NCBI GenBank assembly: GCA_023401595.1
Contig: JAEXDQ010000007.1
Coordinates: 62,001 to 126,000, forward strand
Direction: 5' to 3'
Length of the DNA stretch: 64,000 bases
Origin: Spirochaetota bacterium
GTDB taxonomy: Bacteria > Spirochaetota > Spirochaetia > Sphaerochaetales > Sphaerochaetaceae
In this document: one piece after another, positions 63,683 to 64,000 of the stretch
How the letters are laid out: the number at the start of each line of letters is the position of its first letter
How positions within the stretch are numbered: the first letter of the stretch is position 1
The notes under the pieces: generated by a model
The model's database searches: none
The model's input: the letters and a program-made list of their open reading frames with translations, nothing else
What the model was told of the DNA's origin: nothing
Made by a program: the position numbers and the translations under genes

Positions 63683-64000
63683 CTATCGGTTCAGAAAATC
63701 GCCGACGACCCTTCTCGGTACGATACTATGGACTTTTGCGTCGATTTTGCCGTCGGGCCAGACGTCCGCCTCCATGAACCAGCCGGGTGCGTCCGTGCGG
63801 GCGGGATGCGCCGCGGACAGGGGCGGGTTGACGAGATACGTTCCTTTCGGCGATACCCTGAAGCTCCACCAGTGCAGGTGTCCGCTCGCATGCAGCAGGA
63901 AATTGCGCCCGTCTTCAAGTATTTCCCTGATTTCGGCGCTGTTCTTCACCTGCATGAGCGGGACGGTCTCTTCCGGGATCAGGAAGTTCCGATGGATTTC
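63683..64000 (-). CDS. Metallophosphoesterase, C-terminal part, 5' end outside window
   Basis: The frame is open to the last base (64000), so only the final 105 residues are seen. SGHLHWWSFRVSPKGTYLVN contains the GHxH metal motif of calcineurin-like phosphoesterases, after EIHRNFLIPEETV, which fits the HRN element of that family. The end is an extra strand-rich part (GWFMEADVWPDGKID). The N-terminal metal ligands are outside the window, so activity cannot be judged. Confidence 0.75.
   Translation of the reverse strand, partial: EIHRNFLIPEETVPLMQVKNSAEIREILEDGRNFLLHASGHLHWWSFRVSPKGTYLVNPPLSAAHPARTDAPGWFMEADVWPDGKIDAKVHSIVPRRVVGDFLNR

Noticed and set aside
1..64000. tRNA, rRNA, tmRNA, CRISPR arrays and intact insertion sequences
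   Set aside because: No T-arm-like words in cloverleaf context, no rRNA segments, no spaced identical repeats of CRISPR type and no transposase were seen. A tRNA search program would be decisive.

Overview
The window is the replication-origin neighbourhood of a bacterial chromosome, with roughly 52 percent G+C by eye and about 55 genes. The content points to a spirochaete, most likely of the Sphaerochaeta group. The grounds are a cyclophilin-FKBP fusion protein of the kind known from Treponema, the core block dnaA-dnaN-recF-dciA-rpmH-rnpA-yidC-jag with gyrB-gyrA transcribed the other way, a nearby parA-parB, and a clearly fermentative, didermic gene set. The genus is inference; no rRNA gene is present to confirm it.

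Left arm (1-17.8 kb): the end of a YgiQ radical SAM protein, a MATE exporter, a salvage cluster (deoC and a GntR-type regulator on one strand; nagA, pepD, a C26 amidotransferase and a flavoprotein on the other) with matching operator-like repeats, an FprA-type flavodiiron protein, a YgjP-type metallopeptidase, a LysO-like exporter, an AAA/DUF4143 ATPase with a 23-nt-period repeat array in its promoter, and a TraB-family membrane protein.

17.8-24.7 kb: a tightly coupled operon of two FtsX/MacB-type permeases, a LolA-like periplasmic protein, a 52-residue membrane peptide, a beta-barrel-like exported protein and an ATPase. A six-helix membrane protein with a LuxR-like DNA-binding end is divergent from it. 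This is the best candidate in the window for an uncharacterised machine: an envelope lipid/lipoprotein exporter with its own one-component membrane regulator.

Origin region (24.8-43.2 kb): radA, the dual immunophilin, parB and parA; a NifU-like scaffold; a 1.4 kb gene-free stretch with three perfect parS cores and a fourth inside the 3' end of gyrA; gyrA and gyrB; then dnaA, a DnaA-box-rich dnaA-dnaN gap (likely oriC), dnaN, recF, dciA, rpmH, rnpA, yidC and jag. Replication genes and gene polarity diverge at about 35.3-35.5 kb.

Right arm (43.2-64 kb): a heterodimeric ABC exporter with an AraC regulator; metK with a leader that carries a 19-codon ORF and competing helices; a DUF3795 protein, a PfkB kinase and murA. 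After murA comes an AT-rich accessory pocket (52.8-55.7 kb) that starts with three perfect DnaA boxes, two of them forming a hairpin, and goes on to small membrane/exported proteins, a DUF2971 protein, a holin-like peptide and a possible recombinase remnant. The window ends with a minus-strand operon for a 2-oxoacid/acetoin dehydrogenase complex (E1 alpha, E1 beta, E2, E3) followed by a histidine phosphatase, an FGGY sugar kinase and a short-chain dehydrogenase. Palindromes lie upstream of this operon and a long-stem terminator lies at its end. The last gene is a metallophosphoesterase cut by the window edge. No rRNA, tRNA, CRISPR array or intact insertion sequence was found.
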